Of a DNA stretch of 64,000 nt, positions 38,622-51,900 are shown piece by piece. The position numbers were made by a program, and so were the translations under genes. This DNA comes from Phoronis australis (Eukaryota > Phoronida > Phoronidae): NCBI GenBank assembly GCA_002633005.1, contig NMRA01000875.1, positions 47,557 to 111,556 of the forward strand, written 5' to 3'. Numbering within the stretch: the first letter of the stretch is position 1; every line of letters begins with the position of its first letter. The notes below the pieces were generated by a model. The model did not search any database. It worked only from the letters and a program-made list of their open reading frames with translations, and was not told where the DNA came from.

Positions 38622-40846
38622 AATTTTTATGCGCCCACATATTTATATGTGGACGCATTATGCCGTCATCTCTGTCCGTCCGTCCGGGCGGCGTCCGTCC
38701 GGCGTCCGCTGCTCTATCTCCAAAACCCTTTGACATACGTTCATGAAATTTGGCACATATGTTCCATGCGTGAATGGGACGGCATGTGCGAACTTTCGGA
38801 CGGATCCGACTACCGGTGTGCCCCCTAGTGGCAATTTTAGTATTTTACGCTTACCTTTGTATCTTCAAAAGTCCTTAACGGATTTTCATGAAATTTGGTA
38901 TGAAGGTGAGATGACGCTGCAAAAGGTACCCGCTCATCCAAAACCTTTACGGCTAACAGATGGCGCTTTTCATCAATCACGTGTCATTTTATCGCTCAAG
39001 TAAGACTGTCTGCCAGAGAATCTTAACCAAGAACCTTGACCTACATTCTGCTGCTGACTGTAACCACAGGTCACGAGAGTTCATGAACCAGACAGTGTGG
39101 AATTTGTGTGGAAAAGAAATCTTTGTGTCCGACATTCCATGTTTAAAACCCCATTTGTAACAACTATTTATAACATATAATTAAGATGAAAGTGTTAATA
39201 ATATACGCTGTTGTGGTTGCTCGGCCTAAACGCTGGGGTAAAATATATATTCAATGAACGTGACCATGGTGAGGCTACTAAACCAGGCCCGGCCACTTTT
39301 TCGCCCGGCGAGATTTTGGCAACTTCACAACCATAATTTTAATTAGGTTGAAACATAACGAATATATTTTTTAAATTATGCTTGAATTATACATGGTGAT
39401 ATACATGTTAGGTTTTATTCTCTGCGATATTTTCTTTTTCGTTCAGTGTCTCGTTAGCCAACAACACTGAGCCCAGCAGACCGGACTGGCTGTGGCACGA
39501 CACGGCAGCTGATGGTTCACCAAGTAGAAACGTCTGTATTTCTGTTCTATCGACACAAGAATGTCACATGACTGTAAGCAGCGCAGCCTGTTAGTAAAGC
39601 ATCATTGCATTCAGCGCCATCTGTTTGCCGTAAAGGTTTTGGATGAGCGGGTACATTTTGCGATGACGCTATCCTGCCGTTTTCAGATGGATTCGACATA
39701 GTTTGCGCCACCTAGTGGCCATTTTTAGTGTTTTCGAGTCTGTTTTTGTGCATCCACCCCTCTATCAACCAAACCGCTCAAAGGATGATTGTGAAAATTA
39801 GCATGTATATGCTTACTATGTAGAGGACGGTTGACGATGATTTTCCGACGATTTCGGCCACTGTGGCGCCTCCTAGTGGCAGTTTTGTTTTTTGCGCCTA
39901 TGGCTGTATCTCCTAAACCGTTCATAGGATCTTTACGAAATTGTGTAAGTATATTTATATGATGTTAACAACAGGAGATGATGACTTTTGGACTGATCCG
40001 ACTACCGGTGTGCCCCCTAGTGGCAATTATATTTTTTTACGTTTACCTCCGTATCTTCACAAGTTCTTAACGGATTTTCATGAAATTTGGTATGTAGGCA
40101 TCTATTAGTGCGATGACGCTATCCTCCCGTTTTCGGATGGAATCGACCTAGTTTACTACACCCAGTGGCCATTTTTACTGTTTTTTAGTCTGTTTTTTGG
40201 CGTCCACCCCTCTATCAACCAAACCGCTATAAGTATGATTGTGAAAATTGGCATGTATGTTCTTACTATGAAGAGGACGGTTGACGCTGAATTTCCCATG
40301 ACTTTGATTACTGTGGCGCCTCCTAGTGGCAGTTTTTTTTGCGCCCATGGCTGTATCTCCCAAACCGTTTGCAGGATCTTTACTAAATGTATTTATGTGA
40401 TGTTGACAACGTACGATGACGACTTTAGAATGATTCTGACTACCGGTATGCCCTAGTGGCAATTTTAGTATTTTACATTGACCTCTGTATTTTCATAGGT
40501 CTTCAGGTGTATACTTTGTGTTACTTCTTGACTATGAAGGAAAAGTTCCAAGTAGAAATTTGTTTCTGGCTTTCTAATGCTGTGCTAATCTCGTATGTTG
40601 GTAAATTCTATGTTTCTGTGGTGCTTTAAGCAACTGTTGTATAGGATGTGCTTGTATTATGAAGATTACTCACATTTTGCCCCTAGCCTATTGAGGAGAC
40701 AATGACCATGCCTTTCCATTTTGCAAAGTACAACATACTACATATATGCCCTCTACTGGCCACTTTATGGTACCAATAAACAACTCTAGAAGGATACCGT
40801 ATGCGGTGCAATTGTGGGCGCATTTCAACGCTCTGCGTTGCTCTTG
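38622..40846 (-). repeat. CTCF-motif repeat element, copy R3 (inverted)
   Basis: Complete copy on the minus strand: tail motif (TTTTTATGCGCCCACATATT) at the left and head (CGCTCTGCGTTGCTCTTG) at the right. Exact core matches on the minus strand at 38818-38831, 39705-39718 and 40010-40023, plus near matches. Interrupted by the TIR transposon 38919-39661. Confidence 0.75.
38919..39661. mobile_element. 743-bp TIR transposon nested in R3 (MULE-like)
   Basis: Ends GCAAAAGGTACCCGCTCATC and GATGAGCGGGTACATTTTGC; the inverted repeats are about 45 bp and end near the AGATGGCGC / GCGCCATCT words. Exact 9-bp target duplication GATGACGCT at 38910-38918 and 39662-39670. Uninterrupted copies of the host repeat have a single GATGACGCTATCC here. 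Long TIRs and a 9-bp duplication suggest a MULE-type non-autonomous element. No transposase. Confidence 0.8.
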
Positions 40847-40849
40847 TTT

Positions 40850-42337
40850 CACTTGCAGTTTTAATTAAATAACTCCAGACATGTTCACATCCAAAGGTGT
40901 AGTGACTGGCACTTTACACATGACATTCTGTTGTTCACCTATTTTTTTTGTATTCAGTGCCAAGGGAGAAAACTTGAATCACTTGACATAATGGAATTCT
41001 GCACTTTTCATTTCATGCAAAACTATTTATTGAATAACGTAACCGACATTAGATGCAGCATTTTCCTAATGAAATTTGCTCAGCATGTTTCTCACGCGTG
41101 AATAAATCATTTGGTTTGGACATACAATGCCTCTCGAAATATTTTTACAGGAAATATTTCAATTGTTCAAGAACTTTAAGATTTGAACATTCCAAGCCTC
41201 GACCAAGTGGAGGAGTTTCCGCTTAGAGAGTGCCGCTTTAAGATTCGCGTTGACAACTAGCAAACCCAGTTTTGGCCAACTGAAACATACAACATTCCTA
41301 TCAAGGTCCTGGAAACAAAGTGATGCTCTGTAACCCTCAACAACCTTAAAAAATTTGGAGGGAAGTTTGCATTTCTTACAAAGTCTGCGAAATGGGCAAG
41401 TGTGGCCTACGTTTTAGGCGAGTTGCACGACAACGGCCCCCAAGAATCGCAGTACCCAATCTGTGACAAGGATTATGAGTTTTAGTTGAATCCTGTTTTT
41501 ATCACTCAAGCGGGACGTCAGTGACTTATTAGCTGATGGCTGACCGAGGATTGATTGGAATCAGCAAAATAGGTTAGGGTTTACTAATATTTTTTAAGAG
41601 CAAATGCTTTGAATTTGGGTCTGTGAACTTCAATTTTGAAGGTCGTGTGTGACGAGGGTGACTCCCTATCTCAGCGGTTTAAGTTCTCATGTATTGGGAA
41701 GCACCCCACGTCACCTAGGCATTATTGCCACGAATTCAAATGTTTATCATATTTAACATGAGTATGGTAGAGGACTTATTGACTGTTATTTACGCGAACA
41801 TGATATCCAAAAAGAGGTCACGGAGATCATTGAGTGACAGGGTATGACCCCCTTTGGTTATCACGTTTGTCACAAACTTAACGATTCATGGCAGTTGACG
41901 ATTCGAGGATGTTCGTTTTCTCTTTCACCGATCAGTTTGGTCCAGAACATAATCGCCATACTTCAGTGGTACATTTACTATAAAATATGTCTCTTGTGTT
42001 TCTTGACTGTTTTGTCACCAACATTCATCGTTATCTCATCTTTGTCATCATCTTCACCGCCATTGTGTTTCACTCAATTTCTCCAAGTTTTAATGTCAAG
42101 GGTTTGTTCCTGATGAATCAACATTTTTATCTTTCATCGTCATATGCTCGTGGTCATTTTTGTTTATATTTCAATTTCGCGTAAGTAAATAATGACATAT
42201 ATCTATCCATGGTTTCGGTTTATTACTCTAAACCATTGTCAAGGAAACAGTTCACAGACTCAAAACAGGTGACACAGGTAGCAACGAGACTCAGCAGGTA
42301 CATGTCAAAATGCATTGTGAGGGGGAGAGACCAGAAA
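40850..42337. other. Intergenic / GMPPB upstream region
   Basis: No coding exon recognised. A 5' noncoding GMPPB exon is expected upstream of 42841, because an acceptor lies three bases before the ATG, but I could not place it. Confidence 0.35.
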
Positions 42338-42574
42338 TCAAAACAGTTGGAGTTCAAATGAACCAATGTTTCTTTTGAGGTAACGCTCAGCATGGTTCAA
42401 CCATACATGCATAGCCTCCTTTATGAGGAGCCCCAGGGTGGCATAATCCTTGTCTAGCATCTGAACACCAGAGCAATCTATAGTGTGACCAGTTGTCAAG
42501 GAATGATTGAGAACAGCACTGTGTGTGTCTTTACCGTGTTCTTTGTCTTTGATGCTAAGAATCCTGTTCATCAT
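42338..42574 (-). pseudogene. Penelope-like element relic (C-terminal region)
   Basis: The 78-codon frame reads SAVLNHSLTTGHTIDCSGVQ, then LDKDYATLGLLIKEAMHVWL and a final N..IGSFELQ. The HS...TGHxID...LD....KEAxHIxL pattern is typical of the end of Penelope-like reverse transcriptases, in the GIY-YIG region. No upstream reverse transcriptase, so it is a truncated copy, about 270 bp from the GMPPB start. Confidence 0.6.
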
Positions 42575-42844
42575 TCCAATGTAAAATAAAGCGAAGCGTT
42601 GGATAGATATGTCGTTATTTACTTGTACGCGCTAATTTTAAAGTTCGTGCTTCTGTTCGGCCCTAAATCAAATGTAGACAGTTATAGTAAGTCATGTGAT
42701 CTGACGCAGCACTTTGGTACGATCTCTCAGAGTGTTTAAGCAGAAGATTTGCCGTTGTAACATTCACTCACGTAACCTTCCCAGCATTCTTGTGTTTGCT
42801 CAAAGACTGGCTTCTGTTATCATCCTATCTTCTGTTTACAGGTC

Positions 42845-42973
42845 ATGAAGGCCCTTATTCTAGTCGGTGGTTATGGGACCCGGTTGCGACCTTTAACCCT
42901 TAGCAGACCCAAGCCACTGGTCGAGTTCTGCAATAAACCCATGCTTTTCCACCAGGTGGAGGCCTTAGTGAAT
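42845..42973 (+). CDS. GMPPB: GMPPB exon 1 (coding)
   Basis: ATG lies 3 bases after an acceptor (TCTGTTTACAG ending 42841), so a noncoding exon should precede it. It encodes [20 protein letters not shown] and ends HQVEALVN; donor GTGCGT. Confidence 0.93.
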
Positions 42974-45900
42974 GTGCGTATCGAAGACTAGAGTAATGTG
43001 AATGCATCGTTTACTTGCCAAAGTTCTATGTTATGTATTTTATTTAAAATGCTATTTTTCATCTCAAAGTCCCAACTAAATATTTTTATGTTTCATACAG
43101 TTTACTCCAAAAAGGGTCTACTGGACAATACTCACAAAATTAATCTCTTAGAACCTCCGAGACTTCGCACCTCCTTCAAAGGGAAGATGGTATGGAAGAT
43201 TGGGGCAGCAAACGCCGTCTCTTGCTCTTTCACAAGATCTCCTCTGGACACAATGAACAAGCTTCACCTTGTCTGTGAAGTGAGGGATTGAGTGATTTGA
43301 TGACAAGGTCAAATTCTTGCACAGAGAAAAAAATGGTTTCAGAGAGGTGTTCATTAGGCTTTGCTCATCAAATCACTTAATCCCTCGCTTAACAAACGAG
43401 TTGGAGCTCGGTTTAAAGTGTCATCTGCTTGGAATGAGAATTTATGTGAGGTTGCTAACCAGACGAGTTTTCGCGAGATAGCAAGAGATGACTGCTCCCG
43501 CCAATCTTCAGCACCATATTCCCATTTGAAGGAGGCGTGATGTCTCCGAGGTTCAGGTTTAATTTTGTGACTATTGTCTGGCAGAGCAGATTTAATTCAA
43601 GTACAATGAACTTTAACAACTACATTTTGTTAAATTAGGAACCAAATTAAAAAAGCTAAATTACTTAGTTTTCACGCTCAACCTTTTGTTTTAATCCCTA
43701 AAAGCTTTATCCAGACATTAAACCAATATACAATCAACAGTGTCAAGCACTAATAAAAGCTGGACAAACACAAGTATATTCAAACACAGCAGACTACCTT
43801 ATTAAATGCAAGGCAATAGCTTTGCTGCTGATTAACTGAATGAGCACTTTTGTTAGCCTGAATGGCCAATGACACTTTAGAGCTTAGCTCTGTCATAATG
43901 TTCTCTTGCAATGATGTCTACTGAATTGGCAAGATGTGTTTAAAGTAAAATGTTGAGCATAGAAGTTTTTATAGTTGGACTGATTTTTAAATTAATTTCG
44001 TTTCTGTAATTTGGCCAATTTTTGATTTAATATGAAATTATTAATAAGGGATCATCTGATGGGTATGAGTAACAAGGAATTGTGCATTGTCCTTTTTGAA
44101 GAGTGTAAAAGCATCAAAGTGAGCAAAGCAGATGCTGAAATTGACACTGCATGAATTTCGTCATCTGTTTTGGTGATTTTTACATATTTCTAAATCACAC
44201 CGGATAAGGAAAACTTAAACCTGTGTCAGTGGAAACTATTATATTTCATGAAAAGTGACTTAAGACAGAAATTTTGCTCCTATGTTGCGACTTCGCAGTT
44301 ACTGAATAAAGTTTTAGCTAAGTGATTTTGAGCACATCTCAGAATAGAAATAATGCATGAAAATTACATGAGTTACTACCCGTAAATGTGTAACTGCTCA
44401 GAGACTTTGAATTCCTGCTCAAGTGAGATCTAATTATTTTTCAGAAATAATTGTGGGGAGCATAAGGCCAAATTTCCATCATGAATCTTGAGTCTCTTTT
44501 CTTGAAACAGACCCCTGGCACTGACTGAATAGGGTTAATGTAGCTTTAACTTCTTGATTTTACAGGCTGGTGTAAAGGAAGTCGTTTTAGCTGTCAGCTA
44601 CAAGGCTGATGACTTAGAAAAAGAGTGCAGAGAAGAAGCCAAACGGGTAGGTGGGTCAAGTAGAGGTGGGGTCAGAAAGTGGTAGGTGGGTGGAGTTAAA
44701 GTGTGTGCATGCAGATCATCAAGGGTTTGTCGGACCTAATTGCCAACTTTGTACTTTTAGCCAAATTGCTACAAAACCATAGAACTTCCAATTCAAATTC
44801 TCCAATTTGGTACGGTGAAAAGTTCCAGACGTTGATGAAGGCAGTTACGACTGTTGGCTGAAGTAGTGAGGATGATAACATACCACTATCTGGTTGCAAA
44901 CTATCACGGTGAAAGTACATGTTCTGAAGGTAAAGAGCATGTAGAATTTGATTTTTACTTTTATGTGAGTCTTCAATCAGTTGGATCATGTGACCATGTC
45001 TGTATCAGAAATAAGTCAATTTTAAAAGGGACCGAGTTACCTTCACAGCCAAACAGTGATATTGATGATGTGACCAAATTTTGTTTGACATAAGTTTTCG
45101 GTATATCTCAAAAATGCAGTTTTTTCAAATTGTAGCTTCATTTTCGTTTTGTGTGGAACTTTTAATTTTTTGTAAAACTCATAAAAGTCATATTTTTATA
45201 ATCCCTCATTCTGAAATAGAAAAATTTAAGGTTGTGTGGTTCTTTGCTGACATGTCTGCATGTCTTGCCAAATATCTACAAAATCTTATGCTTTAACTCA
45301 ATAAAAATTTTTAAGAAGTAGAAGGTGTGTAGAATTCAATTTTTGACTTAAGTTTGTACCAATCTGCCAGCAACTGGGTCATACGACTTATTTTTTTTCA
45401 TAAAAATCACGAAAGTCGTAATTGTGGTAGTGCTTCAAGGAATGGTGCAGGAAGCATGTCAGCCAGTTATAAGTAATGACGTTTTGAAATTTGCAAAATT
45501 TGCAGATTTTTGTAGGGCCCTACCTTACTTTATAAACAATTCCTAGTGTGTTTTGAGGAAGAGTGTATTAAACATACTATCTGACAGATCGGGCATTCCT
45601 GAGATCTGATGTTCTGCAGTTAGCCAAGTTTTTTTTACATTTCTAGGGTCCTACATAGGTTCGGTTTTGTTTAATTTGTAACATGTGTTTGTACTGTTTT
45701 CTTATCCTGCGAGTAACTGCTGTTTAAGTTGGTAATTGCATGCTGAATCTTTTTTCTTTTTCGCAATCTTATGAAAATATTAAAGCTGATGACGTACTTG
45801 TCGAATGTATCAGTTTAACACAGATTTTTTTACTTTTCTTGCTTTTTGGACAGACTTTGAAGAGTTTTTGTGGGTTTCAAACCTCGTGTGGCTAAAAACC

Positions 45901-48900
45901 TGCCTTCTGTGACAAGAACGAATTTTTCATTGTCACTACTTACTGCTATGAAATTGTTCTTACCGTAAATGGTTCCATGAGCAGTGCTGTAGTGGTAAAA
46001 TTAGAGGTGCCCAAAGCCCACCCGTATCACCTTGAGCACTGAACGTAACTTACAGTGTAGGCGCTACGTTCAAATGCCAAAGGGTGCTTGGCTGCGCCTA
46101 TGCGCCACTACAGCACTGTCCATAAGCTTGGACGAACTGAGTTTGTCATTGCTCAAGACTATGCCCTACATGTTGACCTGTCGTGTAGTGTCATTGCTCA
46201 AGACTATGCCCTACATGTTGACCTGTCGTGTAGTGTCATTGCTCAAGACTATGCCCTACATGTTGACCTGTCGTGTAGTGTCATTGCTCAAGACTCTGCC
46301 CTACTTGTTGACCTGTCGTGTAGTGTCATTGCTCAAGACTATGCCCTACATGTTGACCTGTTGTGTAGTGTCATTTCATTGGTCATGCATGCTCTGGAGC
46401 AGTAACAAACTTTAAGTTCTTTCAGGGCCCTTGTTCATCTGAGGGGAAAGGTGCGTGTGCCTTCTGAGAGCGGAGTTATTGGGTTTAGAGGAGAACTACC
46501 TTCGGATTACCATCAATATTATCCCTATCCTGTTGCAAGCCCTCATAGGCTCTGCCTCAATTAGACAAAACTGACTTTTTGCGGTCTTTCAGATTGTCAT
46601 GAGTGTGGGTTACAAGTGACTCGAACCTCGAGGGGAATTTTTCAGTCACTTGAGGGCAACTTTTGGGCCTCAAGAGTCAAAGTTTGCGGATTTTTCAATA
46701 TCGTTTAGGGGGGACTGGATCCAATATTCTGGCCCCAAATCAAGGAATTGAAGGCCCTGTTTTTGTAGGACCAAAAATCTTACTCAAATAAGGAACAAGC
46801 TGAAAACTGAGAAAAACTTGTGGACGAAATAAAATTTAGTTTCTTAAGGGGAACACGGGTTCATTGTCACTTGAACTATAACTCACACCTAATATCGGTA
46901 GTATACATTGAACTACCCAGCCTTGTCTTCACCGGTTTAGTTACACGTGGGGACAAAGTGTGGTTTGACTGGTTTCCACTAGGTTTGCACATGTTTATTC
47001 TCAGTTCTTCGACAAGTTGTTCTCGGGATTGGTACAGAAGAGAGATATAGATATCCGAGATCCATACCAAACTCAATATTATTGAATAATTGTCGAAGTT
47101 GCCTTCATGCCAGTTAACTCAAATGTATTCATTTGCTAAAATTTTCTCAATTTCACCTTGTACAGCTGCACAATATAGTGTGTAATTGTTGGATAATAAA
47201 AGATTTTCATTGTCCCCGTTATCTTGTCTTATAAGTCCAGTGATTTCAGAATCTTACCATAGCTGCTTTATACTGTTTGTAGATAACTGTGCACTCTGCC
47301 ACATGGTTTTATTTATAAATTCTTGTTCCGCACAGCTTGGGGTTGAGATTACTATTTCCCATGAGACTGTTCCCTTGGGTACTGCCGGACCGCTGGCTCT
47401 GGCACGGAAAATACTTGCATCAGATCCCGACCCGTTCTTCGTATTGAACAGCGATGTCATCTGCGACTTCCCATTTGAGAATATGATCAAATTCCATAAG
47501 CACCATGGCAAAGAAGGGACCATCGTGGTGAGTGCAAAACTTGCAGTATTGTTCATCAGCTGTAAGATAATCATTATTTGATATATGCTTGCTTGTATTA
47601 CCTCTGCCAAGTTTAAGCTGGCAGGACATTTACACTTTCTTGTTCCTGTGCCACTCACAGATAATTGTATAGGCGTGTTATTGCAAATATAGCTCTTCGT
47701 TTTTACGCATCCACATATTTATGTGTTGTTGCATGTTGCCGTCATTTCTGTCTGGGCGTCCGGCATCCACGTTCTCCGAAACCCCTTGCAGGATATTATT
47801 GAAATTTAGCAGGTGTGTTCCTATGTGGCTGACAACGGGTGACGACGAGTTTCGGACCGACCTGAATTCTGTTGTGCCCCCTGGTTTAGCTTTTACATTT
47901 GCCTCTGTATCTTCAAAGTTCCTTGACGGATTTTTATGAAATTTGGCAAATACGTTTTTAATACTGAGGCAGTGATGCCATTCTATGTTTAGCCAGATTC
48001 GACACATTTTATGCCACCTTGTGGACATTGTTATTTTGGACATTGTTATTTTTGTGTCAGTTTTCTGTCGTCTGCCTCTCTATATGCCATACTGCTCAAA
48101 GGATCTTTATAAAAATTTACAGATGTGTTTCTGAGAGAAGGCAATGATTGACATTGACTTTCGGATGGGTTCGATTACTGTGTTGCCCCTAGTGGACATT
48201 TTTTGTGTGTCTGCGGCCGAATATTCGTAACGCTTTATCGATCTGATCCAGATACCACTGTGCAGTGTGCCCCCTAGTGGCAAAATGTTCGTTTGGCTCT
48301 ATTTCTTTAGATTTCAGTAATGTATTTTCATGAAATTCAGCAAATAGGTTTCTATTAATGAGATGACAATGCCTTTCCATTTTCGGACAGATTTGGTATT
48401 TTTGATGGTGGACATTTTTGTCAGTTTTGCATCAGTTATCTGGCATCCACTTCCCTATCTGCCTTACCGCTTAAAGGATTATTATGAGAATTAACAGAAA
48501 AGTGTTCTTGATTCGAAGGCTATGACTTAAGTTGACTTTCGGACAGGTCCAAGTGCTGTGTCACCTCCTAGTGGAGATTTTGTTTTTTTGTGCATCTGCT
48601 ACCGAATCTCCTTAATCCTTTGAAGAAGCTTTGTGAAATTTGAAAGAAGTGTCCCTATGGAGACATCGACAAACAGTAACGAGTGTCGAACTGATCAATA
48701 TACCACTGTGCCCCCTAGTGGCAAAATGTTTTGTCTTTGTATCTTCACAGTTCGTGAATGTATTTTCATGTCATTTAGTAGATAGGTTTCTATTGAGGAT
48801 TCGACAATGGCTTGCCGTTTTCGGACAGATTTGATGTGTTCTGCGCCACCTGGTGGTGATTCAAGAATTTCGCGTATAGTTTAACGTCTTTCTCTCTAGG

Positions 48901-51900
48901 TGTCAAACCACTGAAAGGACGATTATGTGTTCCTGATGTGAAAACCCTGGTCGATGTTCATTTTCGCATGTTTTTAAATATTCTGGCACTCCTTAAGAAC
49001 AATTTTGCTCTTTTGCATCTACAGCTGTACCTCCTTAACTCTTTGAAGGATCTTTGCGAAATTTGTCAGATGAGCTTCTATAGTATAGAGATGGCAACTG
49101 ATGACGATGAGCTTCAGTATAGCTGTGCCCCCTTGTGTGAATTTTTTTTTACCTTTGCCTCCTTGCCTTATTATATTTTCATGAAATTTAGTAAATGGTT
49201 GTGTTTTACAGAGGCGACGCTACCTTCTCAGTTGCGATGAGTTTGACGTATTCTGTGCCATCTAATGACCATTTTATGACCCCAAAAACACCCATAGACG
49301 CACACTGTTTGCGGTGCTGTCGTAGGCATATTTCAACTCTCCGCATTGTCCTTGTTAAGTACAAGGCAGTGCACGATCATTTTTTTTAATGAAAAGTGGC
49401 TTAAGACAGAAATTTGGTTTTGCACTCCCACTTCACAAGCACTGTATAAGTGTTTAGCTATGCTATTATGAGCGCATCACAATCACTGTATTAGTGTTTA
49501 GCTATACTATTATGAGCGCATCACAATCACTGTATTAGTGTTTAGCTATACTATTATGAGCGCATCACAATCACTGTATTAGTGTTTAGCTATACTATTA
49601 TGAGCGCATCACAATCACTGTATTAGTGTTTAGCTATGTTATTATGAGTGCATCACAATCACTGTATTAGTGTTTAGCTATACTATTATGAGCGCATCAC
49701 AATCACTGTATTAGTGTTTAGCTATGCTATTATGAGTGCATCACAATCACTGTATAAGTGTTTAGCTATATTATTATGAGCGCATCACAATCACTGTGTA
49801 AGTGTTTAGCTATGTTATTATGAGTGCATCACAATCACTGTGTTAGTGTTTAGCTATGTTTTTATGAGTGCATCACAATCACTGTATTAGTGTTTAGCTA
49901 TATTATTATGAGTGCATCACAATCACTGTGTAAGTGTTTAGCTATACTATTATGAGCGCATCACAATCACTGTGTAAGTGTTTAGCTATACTATTATGAG
50001 TGCATCACAATCACTGTGTAAGTGTTTATCTATGCTATTATGAGCGCATCACAATCACTGTGTAAGTGTTTAGCTATGTTATTATGAGTGCATCACAATC
50101 ACTGTGTTAGTGTTTAGCTATGTTATTATGAGCGCATCACAATCACTGTATAAGTGTTTAGCTATGTTATTATGAGTGCATCACAATCACTGTATTAGTG
50201 TTTAGCTATGCTATTATGAGCGCATCACAATCACTGTATTAGTGTTTATCTATGCTATTATGAGTGCATCACAAACTAGAAGTAATTTATAAAACTTTTT
50301 TCAGTAATAGCTTATATGTGTATATTTTGCACTCTTGCTCAAGTGAGATATATTTTTTTAAAGAAATTGTTGAATGGAGTGTAAGATCAAATTTCTGACT
50401 TAAGTCTTCAGCCACTTTTCATTAATCAGACCCCAGACCACATTGACATGCAACAACTGTCTTTACAAATCACTGTCTGCTAGTTTACCATGTCCTTAAA
50501 GCCTTAGGTGCCACAGTCTTACCTATGACTGAACACTACCTTTAATGAGCAGGTCCCGGCGGATTGTATTTTTGAAATGCCCCCCTAGCTCTTAACATTT
50601 AAGTCTGTGAAGTTTCATTTTCAACAGCCACTTGACGTGCAACTACCAAGCAAAATATTGATGGAATTTAGAAATTACATACCATTTCTTAGCAATGGGT
50701 AAACGATCTCTGTAACTTTTGAGAAATAAAGTTCACTACATGTGTGCATTCACAAGGTCATTATAAAGGAACAGAAAGTCCACACTGACCATAAAATTAA
50801 GTTTGGTCATGTGACAAACACTGACACTAAACGTGAAATTTGGAAGGAATTATGAGCTGGTCATTTATCTGAACGCAGGTGTTAACTAGGGCGTGTACGG
50901 TCAGTTATTAAAGCTCTAGCCAGGGTTAACGGACTTGATGCTGCCTCTTTGTTTAAATTTGACTGCTGTTCCTTTGCTGATGGGTGTGTGGGTACTTGAA
51001 TTGCAATTTTGTTGTTTAGGTGACTAAGGTAGACGAACCTTCCAAATACGGTGTAGTCGTGTACCAGGCAGAGACCAATCAAATCGAGCGATTTGTGGAG
51101 AAGCCGCAAGAATTTGTGTCTAATAAAATCAATGCCGGCCTCTACATATTCAATACATCCATACTTGACAGAATTGAGGTAAAGTTTAGTCTCTAAGCAA
51201 TGGTGAAGGACTAGAACACTATTACTGTTTGTGTTGTGGTTTTTATACGTGTTGTCAACTTCGTGAATACACACTAATTAATCCTGACCAGTTGTCGCCA
51301 CGTTGCAGCATTCTAGTGAGGCTTTCGAACTTGGCAGGCAATGACACTTGAATTTTAGACTGCTACCCTCAAATCATATTGCCTCTCTCGCTTTCTTTGC
51401 TGTCACGCTCAAAATTTCAAAGACCCTTAAAGATATTAATAAATTCTATACGCTTGAAAACATAATACGTAACGTTGTCCACAAAGGCAAAAGATTTATC
51501 ACTTAGAAAAATGTTTTGGCACATTCAGGTACCAGTTGCCAGTGGCATGAAACAGTCCCAAAAAGCTGTAGACTAAATATTCTAATAACTAAAGTGTTTT
51601 GGACATTTATGGTCTAATTTACTCACAAATGTTTCGTTTTCCTGTTACGTTATTTTTATTAAGAGCTCCTCTTTTACTGACGTCATTGTCCTGAAAACTG
51701 AGCCCTTATTTCATTGACAACAAAAAGGTACTTAAAATTCTTATATTAGGGGCATTGCAATAGCATGAATTTTAGTCACCTACGAAAATGCTAATAACAT
51801 TTTTTCCTTAATCTCCTTCCTTGGTATTGCATAAATAATGGCAATGGAAAAATCACAACTGCACCTTAGTCTAGTTTTACCTTTCTTTCAGGAAAAACCA

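Noticed and set aside
46147-46371. CRISPR-like 45-bp repeat
   Set aside because: Head-to-tail with no spacers.
47254-47658. 134-codon minus-strand frame
   Set aside because: Antisense to GMPPB exon 3; shadow of the real coding strand.
49438-50275. CRISPR-like array of 44-bp repeats
   Set aside because: Units are contiguous without unique spacers, inside a TTAA MITE in an animal intron; it is a minisatellite.
50882-51274. 130-codon minus-strand frame
   Set aside because: Antisense to GMPPB exon 4 with no family likeness.
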